Shown: positions 34,211-42,376 of the stretch, in pieces
Position numbering within the stretch: position 1 is the stretch's first letter
Layout of the letters: every line of letters begins with the position of its first letter
IMG/VR virus record: IMGVR_UViG_3300010885_073088
Coordinates: 1-43,309 of that record
Reading direction: 5' to 3' (one strand)
From: a virus
DNA: 43,309 bases
Notes under the pieces: generated by a model
What the model was told of the DNA's origin: nothing
The model's input: only the letters and a program-made list of their open reading frames with translations
Databases searched by the model: none
Translations under genes and position numbers: made by a program

Positions 34211-34759
34211 ATGAAGACTAAAAAAGAAATACTATCCGACGACAAATCACCAGCCATCGCACTCCTTCGATTAACGATCAAGGAATACGGTAACGAATGC
34301 TTTGAGTGGGAACCTTTGGTTTTGAAAGCTGAACTGCAGCGTGATTTTGATTGCGAACTATCAGACACGCAATCAGATAAGCTGCAGGCAGCAATCACAC
34401 TTCTCACAACAGACACCTATGAGAATTTCATAAGTGTGTTTGAGACGTTCAACCATTTGTTCAATCATCAGCATGCTCACCTGGAAGAGTTAGACCCATT
34501 AGAAGCTGAGGAGCTGATACTGGGACTCACAGAGGCATATTTGATTCGTGGTGAATCTTTAGACTTTTCTCCCGAAGTTAGAGTGTACGCTGGTCAAATA
34601 TTCCACGACTATGGAATGCATAAACCTCCAACATTATTCCCAGAAGCAATTATGCGGGAGCGTGATGGTAGCGATACAGAAAAGAACGAAGCTCTTCAAG
34701 AGATCTTCGATGAAAAAATCAAAATAGTAGAAGCATATTTAAAACAATGCACAAATTAA
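34211..34759 (+). CDS. unknown protein upstream of AAA+ ATPase (182 aa)
   Basis: This acidic, all-helical-looking protein has Leu-rich helices (residues 15-60 and 85-120) and Glu/Lys-rich ends. It overlaps the AAA+ gene by 13 nt, so the two are probably translated together and may work together, for instance as adaptor and ATPase. It has its own promoter. No family or catalytic motif is recognised. Confidence 0.65.
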   Translation: MKTKKEILSDDKSPAIALLRLTIKEYGNECFEWEPLVLKAELQRDFDCELSDTQSDKLQAAITLLTTDTYENFISVFETFNHLFNHQHAHLEELDPLEAEELILGLTEAYLIRGESLDFSPEVRVYAGQIFHDYGMHKPPTLFPEAIMRERDGSDTEKNEALQEIFDEKIKIVEAYLKQCTN

Positions 34760-35901
34760 ACAATCGTGAAACTATAGGCAACAGCTTTTATGCAAAGCCT
34801 GGAGACTCACATTCAAAGAGACTAGAGTATGTATACAACCATATTCATGGCGTTCTTCCAACAATGCTTAGTTTTTCTGATGAGTTCGAGATGACTTGTC
34901 TGGCACCTATTGAGGAAAACTTTGAATTGTTCTGCTCTACACTAAATAAAGTGGGAGACAGGCTATTAGAGGAAGGTGTATGGATAGGTAAAGACGATAC
35001 AATATACGAGGGTATTTTCCTGAACATAGCCTATAAAACCCAAGATGGGCATAGATTATTCTACGACAATACCATAATCATGCACGGAGGACCGGTACTA
35101 TCAGACAAGGAAAAGGCTCTACAAGACCTTACTGTGGGTGTGCGTGTGGCATGTCGTGATAAAGAGCATACAAAGGTAATCATCGACTTGCTTGAGCAGC
35201 ATAAGCTTAAAGATAAGGCAAAGATATATATGCTCGCCAACAGTTATGGTGACCTAGCATTCACTGCGCTACCCATGCCTGAGGTTTCTATGAATCTTGA
35301 GTTAAACTATGGGGAAAGTTTCCCAGAGCTGCATGAGAAGATTGTGAATAGTCTGAATAACGATAAGTCTGGCTTGTACCTATTCCATGGCCCTCCAGGC
35401 ACAGGCAAGTCCTCTTATGTGAAGCATCTGTTGTCTGGTGAGGTAAAAAGAAAGATTGCCTATATCCCTGTGGGTATGATTAATCAGTTGGTAAGCCCAG
35501 ACATGATTCCTCTGCTTATGGAAAACAAGGATATTATTCTTGTGATTGAAGATGCCGAGAAAGCATTATTGTCCAGAGAGACATCTGAGAACTCAGACGT
35601 TGTATCCACGATTCTGAATCTCACAGACGGCTTCATCGGTAATGCACTAAACATCAGTGTCGTCGCTACCTTTAACGTAGAAAAGGAAAAGCTCGATGCT
35701 GCGTTGTTGCGTAAGGGTAGATTGCGGCATAGCTATGAGTTCAAAAAGCTCACGGTAGAACAATCCAAACGTCTGGCAGAGTCCATTGGTGCAGACAGCA
35801 GCAAAGTAACAGAAGACAGTACACTAGCAGACATCTACAATATGGAAGTAGATACAGGCTACGTTGCACCTGTAGTGCGTCGGGTGGGCTTTGGGGCCTA
35901 G
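34747..35901 (+). CDS. AAA+ ATPase (384 aa)
   Basis: The N-terminal ~200 residues form a non-ATPase domain. The ATPase core follows: Walker A HGPPGTGKSS (residues ~213-221), Walker B IILVIEDAEKALL (~258-270) with Asp in place of the usual second Glu position, sensor 1 VVATFNVEKEKLD, and the RKGRLRH arginine segment. A small helical lid ends the protein. Asp in place of Glu next to the Walker B Asp could slow hydrolysis. This class remodels proteins or complexes; the N-terminal domain suggests a specific substrate. The gene is coupled to the 182-aa gene by overlap and converges on the terminase gene with 4 nt shared at the stop codons. Confidence 0.85.
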   Translation: MHKLNNRETIGNSFYAKPGDSHSKRLEYVYNHIHGVLPTMLSFSDEFEMTCLAPIEENFELFCSTLNKVGDRLLEEGVWIGKDDTIYEGIFLNIAYKTQDGHRLFYDNTIIMHGGPVLSDKEKALQDLTVGVRVACRDKEHTKVIIDLLEQHKLKDKAKIYMLANSYGDLAFTALPMPEVSMNLELNYGESFPELHEKIVNSLNNDKSGLYLFHGPPGTGKSSYVKHLLSGEVKRKIAYIPVGMINQLVSPDMIPLLMENKDIILVIEDAEKALLSRETSENSDVVSTILNLTDGFIGNALNISVVATFNVEKEKLDAALLRKGRLRHSYEFKKLTVEQSKRLAESIGADSSKVTEDSTLADIYNMEVDTGYVAPVVRRVGFGA

Positions 35902-37622
35902 CCGTTAAGGAACATATCGTTCGACGACGAGCTTGGGCCGGTGAGACCAGCATCCCCAATAGCCATATATGCCGCGCATAGTGAAAATACAAGGCTGTGC
36001 ATAGCATCATCTGGCTGTTTGGGGTGATGGTCGTAGACTAGTTCTTGACCATACAGACCGTCCCGGACTTCGATAAATACGTTCATAATGTCTTGCATAT
36101 AGTCAGACACATCATCCCATTGTGGGAATAGTATTTTGCCTGCTTTAAGCTGGCGAATAACTAGTGATATAACGTCTGATCTGTGCAGCACCCAGCGGTT
36201 CTGTCTCCAGTCGTATTTGCCCGAGTCAAAATACTGCACAACCTTACTGCGTCTATAGGCAGCTAATTGAGATCTCTGAGGACTTGTGAGTTCACATAGC
36301 TTGATTCCTCGTATAGGGTCAGGACCTGAGTCACTAACACAAAAGGCACCTACACCATTAGCCCGGTCAGCAATGTCTCTGATGTGTGCCTCATGATCAA
36401 ACCCTCGATATACTTTAGCGAAAAAAACCTCAAATACTCCATCAGAACGAACTGCCCCCATGGTCGCAACTGTACGAGATTGTGCCATACTAACCCCCCA
36501 GTCGACCCCCATAGTATAAACACGATAATCGCTTTTATTTTTATTTAAAATAGTTAAGTTGTTTTCGTTACCAGCCTCAAATTGTGGACCTAGCACGCAG
36601 AGCTTAAGTAGCTCCTCTTTCGCGATTGGTTTTGATCCTATATCATATGTGAGGCCGAAAGTTTCATTCATGATCACGCGCATCTCGTTTTTACCGCTAT
36701 GCACCTTTTCATAGATTTCCTTCCATTCTTTGGGGTCTTCGTTGAAATGAGGCAACAAGGGTTGAGCAAGATGATAGCCAGTTAACAAAGAATTGCTAGG
36801 ATTCATACTCACCCATTCACCATCTCTAGAACTTATAATCTTACTACACTTACTGCAACTAAACCCGTGAGGCTGAATCATCTTTAATGGATCATTACCT
36901 TCCGTTAAAGAATTCCAATGATTGCATCCTGTGCACTTCATCATCCATTCAAGTTGATTGCTTGAGTTCCATATTCTCTGAATTGTATTTGTAGAATCCA
37001 GTGGGGTTCCTGCAAATATTTCTCGTTTGTATGGACTCATCGCCATCGTTTCTTGAATGATCGGTATTTGATCATATTCAATGTTTTGAATTTCGTCGTA
37101 CACGACCTCATCAATAGCCGGACCACGAGTTCTTGTAGCATCATCACTTACATATCTAAACAACACACTACTATGCGTATCATCCAAAATCTTTTCAAAC
37201 ACATCATTTTTAAACCATCCTTTTACCAACAAATTTTTAATCTTTGGGCTCTCAAACCTGGGAGGAATATAATTACTTGAGAAATACTTAGTAGTTAGCT
37301 CCTGGGGCCCGACGTACATCATTTTAAAATAATTCCATCTAATCAAATTAAGACAAATAATGTTACTAATCAGTGTACTCTTTAGAGTTTTACGACTGCA
37401 TTTAAGTAACAACTTCTGAGGCATATTATCATAAATATGCTTTAGCATCGGGAAAGCATCCAATTTTTGCAGCCGCCCTTCATTATCATACAAGTAGTTC
37501 TCGACAAAATGAGAGGGAGGCAGTACCGAGAAAATAAGCTGTCGAGCAAGAAACGCAGACTTCGGATTATTTTTCCGAAGCAGTTTCTCAATAGTGTCTG
37601 TAATTTTATTATGGGTAGTCAT
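35898..37622 (-). CDS. terL: terminase large subunit (574 aa)
   Basis: The ATPase half has a P-loop-like CSRKTLKST (residues 75-83), Walker B EVVYDE (172-177) and the GTP coupling motif (205-207). Between the halves, CTGC (230-233) and CSKC (256-259) form a likely zinc site. The nuclease half has acidic residues at D374 (MGVDWG), D431 (VSDSG) and D538/D539 (QPDDAMHS). Together these make the DNA-packaging motor protein that cuts and pumps phage DNA. The P-loop lacks the usual Gly before Lys (Leu instead). The ATG at 37622 was chosen over one 39 nt upstream, which adds only a hydrophobic stretch. It is the only minus-strand gene in its area. Confidence 0.88.
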   Translation of the reverse strand: MTTHNKITDTIEKLLRKNNPKSAFLARQLIFSVLPPSHFVENYLYDNEGRLQKLDAFPMLKHIYDNMPQKLLLKCSRKTLKSTLISNIICLNLIRWNYFKMMYVGPQELTTKYFSSNYIPPRFESPKIKNLLVKGWFKNDVFEKILDDTHSSVLFRYVSDDATRTRGPAIDEVVYDEIQNIEYDQIPIIQETMAMSPYKREIFAGTPLDSTNTIQRIWNSSNQLEWMMKCTGCNHWNSLTEGNDPLKMIQPHGFSCSKCSKIISSRDGEWVSMNPSNSLLTGYHLAQPLLPHFNEDPKEWKEIYEKVHSGKNEMRVIMNETFGLTYDIGSKPIAKEELLKLCVLGPQFEAGNENNLTILNKNKSDYRVYTMGVDWGVSMAQSRTVATMGAVRSDGVFEVFFAKVYRGFDHEAHIRDIADRANGVGAFCVSDSGPDPIRGIKLCELTSPQRSQLAAYRRSKVVQYFDSGKYDWRQNRWVLHRSDVISLVIRQLKAGKILFPQWDDVSDYMQDIMNVFIEVRDGLYGQELVYDHHPKQPDDAMHSLVFSLCAAYMAIGDAGLTGPSSSSNDMFLNG

Positions 37623-37784
37623 TATCGCAACAGGAAAAAAAATAACAAAGAAATCAACCAAACCGCGCCGAATGCGCTGTTCGACTTTTTCGCAGGCTCA
37701 CTAGATGCTCTAGCCAGTATCTTTTATAGTGGAGATAACAGCAAGATAAAAAAGCATTATAGGGTCTACAAGCCGAAACGTTAG
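37611..37784 (+). CDS. small basic protein (57 aa)
   Basis: It begins MGSHYRNRKKNNKE and ends RVYKPKR, a strongly basic protein with one hydrophobic helix in the middle (NALFDFFAGSLDALASIFY). The start overlaps the divergent terminase start by 12 nt. A longer version starting at 37467 lies wholly within the terminase gene and is unlikely. The composition looks like a genuine small protein, but there is no family match, so confidence is moderate. Confidence 0.5.
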   Translation: MGSHYRNRKKNNKEINQTAPNALFDFFAGSLDALASIFYSGDNSKIKKHYRVYKPKR

Positions 37785-37793
37785 TGCTATAAT
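37785..37793 (+). promoter_or_regulatory. extended -10 promoter, near-leaderless
   Basis: TGC-TATAAT (37785-37793) overlaps the stop of the 57-aa gene. No clear -35 is visible. The predicted start is about 37800, 3 nt before the ATG at 37803. It would serve the downstream cluster that includes the AAA+ ATPase. Confidence 0.55.
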
Positions 37794-37802
37794 GGTCCTA
37801 TC

Positions 37803-37985
37803 ATGAGTAAGACCATTCGCAAATATCAAGTTAGAGATAAAAGCAAACGCTACGAACGCGTCGAAAAAGTTGAATTCGAGGGCCGGTATTACACCGATGT
37901 AGCAAAATCACATGACAGGAAAATTAGAAAAAAGGGGCTTGAAAACAGCCGTACCGAGGACGAAGCAGAGTACCCTGAAGACTAG
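37803..37985 (+). CDS. small charged protein (60 aa)
   Basis: This highly charged protein begins MSKTIRKYQVRDKSKRYERV, has a possible short beta region (VEFEGRYYTDVA), then a Lys/Arg- and Glu/Asp-rich tail. It is the first gene after an extended -10 promoter. It overlaps the AT-hook gene by 74 nt in another frame, so one of the two starts may be wrong. No family is recognised. Confidence 0.5.
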   Translation: MSKTIRKYQVRDKSKRYERVEKVEFEGRYYTDVAKSHDRKIRKKGLENSRTEDEAEYPED

Positions 37986-38400
37986 CATTCAGCAGATTAA
38001 AAGTAGGGGCCGGCCAAAGGGAGCAAAAAACAAACCTAAGTCGCCCGCAGCTCCAGCAGCCGCCATTGTGATCAAGCACAGAGGCAGACCAAAAGGAGCT
38101 AAGAACAAACCTAAAGCGGCTAGGACTGAAAAAAGTCCGCAAGCAAAAAAGCCGGAGGAGGTAAAACCGCCACCTCCAGCAGAGCACGTATTGCTTACTG
38201 CAGTACGCTGGATAGAAAAGAATATGCACCCGTCTCAGGTGCAATATTACAGAGCCAGAGCAAGCAGAGCTGGCATAACGATACATCACTCGATGATATC
38301 AGACATTCTGGGCTTCTTTAACGTCCAAGAATGCGAACTATCAAAGCAGATCAAGAAAAATAACTTCATAGCATCCACACAAAATCATGAACTTCATTAA
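37912..38400 (+). CDS. AT-hook DNA-binding protein (162 aa)
   Basis: Two copies of RGRPKGAKNKPK (residues 32-43 and 57-68) are AT-hook motifs that bind the minor groove of AT-rich DNA. They are joined by an Ala/Pro-rich linker and followed by a Pro/Lys stretch. Residues ~92-150 form a folded helical domain (VLLTAVRWIEKNMHPSQVQY). The start is uncertain: the first 30 residues overlap the 60-aa gene in another frame, and no later ATG precedes the AT-hooks. It overlaps the next gene by 14 nt. It could be a nucleoid-associated or transcription protein. Confidence 0.65.
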   Translation: MTGKLEKRGLKTAVPRTKQSTLKTSIQQIKSRGRPKGAKNKPKSPAAPAAAIVIKHRGRPKGAKNKPKAARTEKSPQAKKPEEVKPPPPAEHVLLTAVRWIEKNMHPSQVQYYRARASRAGITIHHSMISDILGFFNVQECELSKQIKKNNFIASTQNHELH

Positions 38401-39238
38401 TAAACTAGCAAACTATCACAAAGCCTCATATCCTGGTCTTTTCGTTCTTACCCACGAAGAAAGCCGACTCACTCAAGAGGTCACAAGTATGGTATCCACG
38501 CACCCACGAGTCTCTGTGCATGTTTGGGACGCTCAACGAGGCTTGCAGCATCATGCAGGGGTTAACGACACTCCACACCCAGCAAGCACAGCAACCTCCA
38601 CAGATCTATTAGAGTATCTGTCCAGGTATCGACAAGAGAACAACATCTTTATTCTAAAAGATTTTCATCTTCACTTTGACAAGGTGATCAATATCCGACT
38701 TCTCAGGAATGCTTGGAATTGGTTGAAAAGTTTGAATAATATGGTTGTGTTTGTAGGGCATAAATTCAATGTGCCTGGGGAGCTAATAAAGGAGATTCAA
38801 TTACTAGACTATAGCCTACCTGACTCCGAAGCTGTTCGTGAGCGCTTGGACTATATTGTAGGTTCTGTTAATGGTGGCCGCGCTGCCGCAGAAAAGCCTG
38901 AATTACTATTAACTGAGAGCGTTGCGGAAGCGGCTGTAGAGGCTGCAAAAGGCATGACTCACTGCGAGGTTGAGAACGCTTTCTCGCTAGGCATCATCAC
39001 TGCTAAAGAATTCAATCAAGAGTTCGTGAATGCAGTGTTCCAGGAAAAGATCGCTCAACTTAAAAAAGGCGGACTGCTTACATATATGGAGCCTAACGTA
39101 TCGTTTGATAATGTTGGCGGTATGCAAGGATTGAAGAAGTGGCTCACGGCCCGTAAAGATGGTTATTCCAAAGAAGCTAGGGAATATAATCTACCAATGC
39201 CTAAAGGTATGCTGTTGGCAAGTGTTCCTGGTACCGGT
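38387..39238 (+). CDS. Ycf46-like AAA+ ATPase, exon 1 (residues 1-284)
   Basis: After removal of the intron, exons 38387-39238 and 40333-41064 give one protein of 527 aa. The N-terminal ~200 residues match the Ycf46 layout: YPGLFVLTHEESRL, an HVWDAQRGL strand, NIFILKDFHLHFD, then an LLDYSLPD segment. This is the N-domain of cyanobacterial/plastid Ycf46 proteins, followed by a linker and the AAA+ core (FDNVGGMQGLKKWL). The exon ends ...VPGTG, the first part of Walker A, in codon phase 0, with T as the last base as group I introns require. Without splicing, the frame ends 4 codons later at TAA 39251-39253. Function in phages is unknown; remodelling of a protein complex is inferred. Confidence 0.82.
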
Positions 39239-39247
39239 AATATTTTG

Positions 39248-39275
39248 TTGTAATTTGCAAAAGCTAAGCTATACT
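39248..39275 (+). promoter_or_regulatory. promoter inside the intron for the endonuclease
   Basis: TTGTAA (39248-39253), a 16-nt spacer and TATACT (39270-39275) sit just before the endonuclease ATG at 39281. The start point would fall at or just inside the ATG, another near-leaderless arrangement. It would uncouple endonuclease expression from the host gene. Confidence 0.4.
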
Positions 39276-39280
39276 TAGGT

Positions 39281-40132
39281 ATGGCTAAAAGAATATCCAA
39301 TATAGAAGAACTTAAGAAAGACTATTTAGCAGGCAATTCATTAACCAAGCTGCAAGATAAGTACGGGTTTGAAAGGCATGCATTGGCAAGAGCGCTCAAG
39401 GCATCCGGAATAACTATTGTACAGAATAATCAAAAGCATGACTATAACAGCGAGCTTTTTAATGAGATCCGAAGCGAAGCAAGTGCTTACTGGTTAGGTT
39501 TTCTATATGCCGACGGCTCCCTAGACTTAAAAAAACCTCAAGTAGAGTTATCTTTAAAGTCTACAGACATTGCACATATGGTAAAACTGAGGGATTTAGT
39601 ATGTACGACTTTACCTATAGCATATAAAGAAATTAAAACTAAAGGTAAAGTATATCAAGCTGTACGGATTAGCTTATCGAATCAGTGCATATACTCACAG
39701 CTAATTGCCTTAGGTTGTCCTCCTAGAAAATCATTGACGCTATCGTTCCCAACAAAAGAACAAGTGCCACACAACCTACACAACCATTTTATCCGTGGTT
39801 ATTTTGACGGTGATGGTAGTGTAGGTGTATATACCTATAATGATAAAGAACCTCAAATTCGTTGTAGTTTTGAAGGAACTGAAGCTATGCTAAGAGGTAT
39901 ACAGGCAGTGTTTTGCGACAACATTTCAAATTACACTGCGGTGGGTGTTTCGCAAAGGGCGAAGCAAAAATCTTGTGTTCTTCAGAAGGGGGGAAACGCT
40001 AGTGTTGAAGGATTATATGACTATATGTATAAAGACGCGACCGTCTTTCTTGAGAGAAAAAAGGATATTTTTGATGGCTTTTATAAAAAAACAATTTGCC
40101 GCGCAATAGAGCAATCTGTTGCTGATAATTGA
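39281..40132 (+). CDS. LAGLIDADG homing endonuclease (283 aa)
   Basis: Two LAGLIDADG motifs are visible: WLGFLYADGS (residues 71-80) and IRGYFDGDGS (171-180), each supplying a catalytic Asp at its end. This is the single-chain form with two half-domains. Residues 1-45 look like a helix-turn-helix (LTKLQDKYGFERHALARALK) that may help target recognition. The gene lies wholly inside the intron that splits the AAA+ ATPase. It would cut intron-free copies of that gene at the Walker A codons so that the intron is copied in. Both acidic positions look intact, so it is probably active. Confidence 0.93.
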   Translation: MAKRISNIEELKKDYLAGNSLTKLQDKYGFERHALARALKASGITIVQNNQKHDYNSELFNEIRSEASAYWLGFLYADGSLDLKKPQVELSLKSTDIAHMVKLRDLVCTTLPIAYKEIKTKGKVYQAVRISLSNQCIYSQLIALGCPPRKSLTLSFPTKEQVPHNLHNHFIRGYFDGDGSVGVYTYNDKEPQIRCSFEGTEAMLRGIQAVFCDNISNYTAVGVSQRAKQKSCVLQKGGNASVEGLYDYMYKDATVFLERKKDIFDGFYKKTICRAIEQSVADN

Positions 40133-40332
40133 GGAAAAAATCTGGAAGGCTGAAATGCTAATCAGAGGTGAAGGTGTAGCAAAGCTGCACCAGCCGCAAC
40201 GCATAGGAAGTGAAAAGATATAATCTTCCCAAGAGGCCTCAACATCCCAAGTGGATGAAAAGATATGCTGAGCTATATCGAATAGTAAGATATAGAACTA
40301 TGGGATAAAAAGCCCATAGGATAACAATACTG

Positions 40333-41064
40333 AAAAGCCTTATTTGTAAAGCAATCGCAAAGGAATTTGATTGTCCTTTGTTTGCATTGGATATCGGTAG
40401 TATGTTTGACTCACTGGTAGGTAACAGCGAGAAGAATATGCGTGAGATGATCAAGACGGTTGAGAGTATTGGTAAGTGTGTCATTTTGATCGATGAAATT
40501 GAGAAGTCGTTGAGTAACAACGCAGTAAGCGGTGGCGGAGACTCAGGCGTAAGCTCAAGGATCTTTGGCACTTTTCTTACTTGGCTAAATGACCGCAAGA
40601 ATCCAGCATTCATTGTAGCAACCACAAACAATCACACACTATTGCCTCCAGCGTTGATTCGTAAGGGGCGCTTCGACCAGCTGTTCTGGGTAGACCTTCC
40701 TACAGCCGAAGAGCGTCGAGAGATCTTTAATGTGGTGATCAAAAAGTATGGGCGCGATCCATTGAACTTCAGCCTGAAGACACTTGTTAACGGAGCTGAA
40801 AACTTCACTGGTGCAGAAATCGAAGAAGTGTTCAAGGATGCCTTGTACAAGGCGTTTGATAACAAAGAAGAAGTAACAGACAGTCATGTCATGGAAGTAT
40901 TAGCGGAATTTATTCCGTTTGCAGTGAGCCATGAAGAAGACCTAAAAATGATGCGTAAACAGGCACAAGGTAAGCTTGTGATGGTTACGAGTAAAGGAGA
41001 TCCTGTGGCGGATGTCCAGAAAACAATGCGCAAGCTAAGTATTGCAATTGGTAACGAAGAATAA
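40333..41064 (+). CDS. Ycf46-like AAA+ ATPase, exon 2 (residues 285-527)
   Basis: Begins K-S-L-I-C-K-A-I-A, completing Walker A. Walker B is CVILIDEIEKSL, followed by the Ycf46-typical SSRIFGTFLTWLNDRKNPAF, sensor 1 IVATTNN, and IRKGRFDQLFWVDLPT with the arginine-finger region. The C-terminal lid ends NFTGAEIEEVFKDALYKAF and a charged tail follows. All residues needed for ATP hydrolysis are present only if the intron is removed. There is no good ATG at the start of this exon (a TTG at 40378 lies after the P-loop), so it is not an independent gene. It ends 1 nt before the next gene. Confidence 0.85.
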   Translation, partial: KSLICKAIAKEFDCPLFALDIGSMFDSLVGNSEKNMREMIKTVESIGKCVILIDEIEKSLSNNAVSGGGDSGVSSRIFGTFLTWLNDRKNPAFIVATTNNHTLLPPALIRKGRFDQLFWVDLPTAEERREIFNVVIKKYGRDPLNFSLKTLVNGAENFTGAEIEEVFKDALYKAFDNKEEVTDSHVMEVLAEFIPFAVSHEEDLKMMRKQAQGKLVMVTSKGDPVADVQKTMRKLSIAIGNEE

Positions 41065-41065
41065 T

Positions 41066-42070
41066 ATGAGTAACGAGTACAAAATTACGGAAACCCTCCA
41101 AAACTACTATGACAAAGTATTTCAGGACGGAAGACTTACACTAATTCACATCGGCATGTGGGGAATGAGTTACAACCTCACCGAAGAGGACATCAAGCTT
41201 GACAAGCAACTACCCGAGACGATCAAGCTCGGGAAGAAAATGCTAATCAAGCCAGCAGTATACAACAAGTTCAAGACCTTTGAGCAAAAGGCTAGGAAGT
41301 ATCTATACAGCAATTCGTTTGATTTTCCTCTAGTCAACCAGGCGCACTTTGTGCCGAAGACAAAGTATATCGAGGTGTTCACTAAATTGACTGAGATGAA
41401 GGCAGAGTACACGCAGATGGTGGACGAGTTTATTGAAAAATATGAAGACTATAAAGCTGAGGCTCTTGAGTACTACAAAGGACACACAGACACTGTCAAT
41501 ATTGAGAATCTTGAAAGCTACTATCCCAGTGTAGCAAATCTCAAGAAGAAGTTTCATTTTGATATTGTGTCCTTTGAGATTGCCCTGCCGTCAGAGTTTA
41601 AAGAAATTGATCTGCAGGGTGAGATCGATCGTGAACAAGCTGTGGCTGTGGTGAAACAAGAAGCATTGACTGCGCACAAGGAAGAGTACAAGAAGCAGCT
41701 CGATACACACATGAGCAAGATTCATGACTTTGTGGGCGAGGTGACAAACACGCTTCGCTCTAAAGTTGTAGAGCACTGCTCGGTAGCCTTGAATAAGATC
41801 AACAAGCGTGAGGTAGTGTCTGAAACCAACATTAAGACATTGCTAAAGCAAATTCAAGAGTTCAGAGATATGAACTTTGTGGATGACAAAGCTATCGAAA
41901 CAGAACTAGCTAAAGTCGAGAAAATGCTCAACGGTGAACATAATTTCGACAAAGACAAGGATGCGTTGGGACTGCTCCGGCAGCACCTATCATCTGTAGT
42001 TGATCAGGCTAAGAGCCTCTCCGACGTAGCAAACGTATCTGGAGAATATTTCCGTAAACTAGAAATCTAA
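41066..42070 (+). CDS. DUF3150-like helical protein (334 aa)
   Basis: This long, charged, mostly helical protein has coiled-coil-like stretches (residues ~110-150 and ~195-330). The opening LTLIHIGMWGMSYNLTEEDI resembles the first segment of DUF3150 proteins, which are often encoded beside MoxR-type AAA+ ATPases. The ATG at 41066 was chosen because it follows the ATPase stop by 1 nt; an earlier start would overlap the ATPase. It probably acts with the upstream ATPase as adaptor or substrate, which is inference. The family call rests on a short segment and is uncertain. Confidence 0.6.
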   Translation: MSNEYKITETLQNYYDKVFQDGRLTLIHIGMWGMSYNLTEEDIKLDKQLPETIKLGKKMLIKPAVYNKFKTFEQKARKYLYSNSFDFPLVNQAHFVPKTKYIEVFTKLTEMKAEYTQMVDEFIEKYEDYKAEALEYYKGHTDTVNIENLESYYPSVANLKKKFHFDIVSFEIALPSEFKEIDLQGEIDREQAVAVVKQEALTAHKEEYKKQLDTHMSKIHDFVGEVTNTLRSKVVEHCSVALNKINKREVVSETNIKTLLKQIQEFRDMNFVDDKAIETELAKVEKMLNGEHNFDKDKDALGLLRQHLSSVVDQAKSLSDVANVSGEYFRKLEI

Positions 42071-42376
42071 ATGTACAACAACGACGAAGAAGACAGTCTA
42101 CTTGCAGAGCCTCCACGCTATGACACACTCTCTGTAAAATTCAGAGGAGACAGCTATGAAATCGTATTGCCATACATCGAGGTGGCAAACGGCGACATTG
42201 TTCACATATCTGAGACAGAAATTGAAATCATGCTGATAAAAGATAACGTGCAAGACGTAACCAAGATGACCTACAATGACTTTGCAAAGCTTGTGGAGAC
42301 TACGTTCGACACAAAAGAAGTAGTCGAACTCAAACTTCAGCTTGCAGGCACCTACGACAAAATAACAATACTATGA
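42071..42376 (+). CDS. unknown acidic protein (101 aa)
   Basis: It begins directly after the stop of the DUF3150-like gene and overlaps the next gene by 4 nt (ATGA), so it is part of the same operon. The protein is acidic with alternating strands (LSVKFRGDSYEIVLPYIEV) and a helix near the C-terminus. No catalytic or metal motif is visible and I recognise no family. Its place between ATPase partners suggests the same complex. Confidence 0.6.
   Translation: MYNNDEEDSLLAEPPRYDTLSVKFRGDSYEIVLPYIEVANGDIVHISETEIEIMLIKDNVQDVTKMTYNDFAKLVETTFDTKEVVELKLQLAGTYDKITIL

Larger units (their letters stand above)
39239..40332 (+). mobile_element. group I intron with LAGLIDADG gene in the Walker A codons (1094 nt)
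   Basis: The insertion lies after T39238 and ends in G40332, the expected exon U and terminal G of group I introns. Removing it rejoins VPGTG with KSLICKAIA, a perfect Walker A. After the endonuclease gene there is a run of stems: GGTGTAGC/GCTGCACC enclosed by GGCTG/CAGCC, then GGAAG/CTTCC, CTATATC/GATATAG and CTATGGG/CCCATAG. CTCAaCAT can pair with ATGcTGAG as P7. P1 could not be fixed with certainty. It is an independent insertion, not closely similar to the tRNA intron. The intron type is inferred from splice bases and stems. Confidence 0.8.

Noticed and set aside
37467-37610. N-terminal extension of the 57-aa protein
   Set aside because: It lies antisense inside the terminase gene and looks unlike real protein sequence.
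37623-37661. Upstream start of the terminase
   Set aside because: It adds 13 mostly hydrophobic residues that are not typical of terminases.
37924-38289. Minus-strand 121-aa frame
   Set aside because: It is the antisense shadow of the AT-hook gene; Cys/Arg-rich low-quality sequence.
40378-41064. A separate ATPase gene starting at TTG 40378
   Set aside because: It would lack Walker A; joining to exon 1 restores the P-loop in frame.
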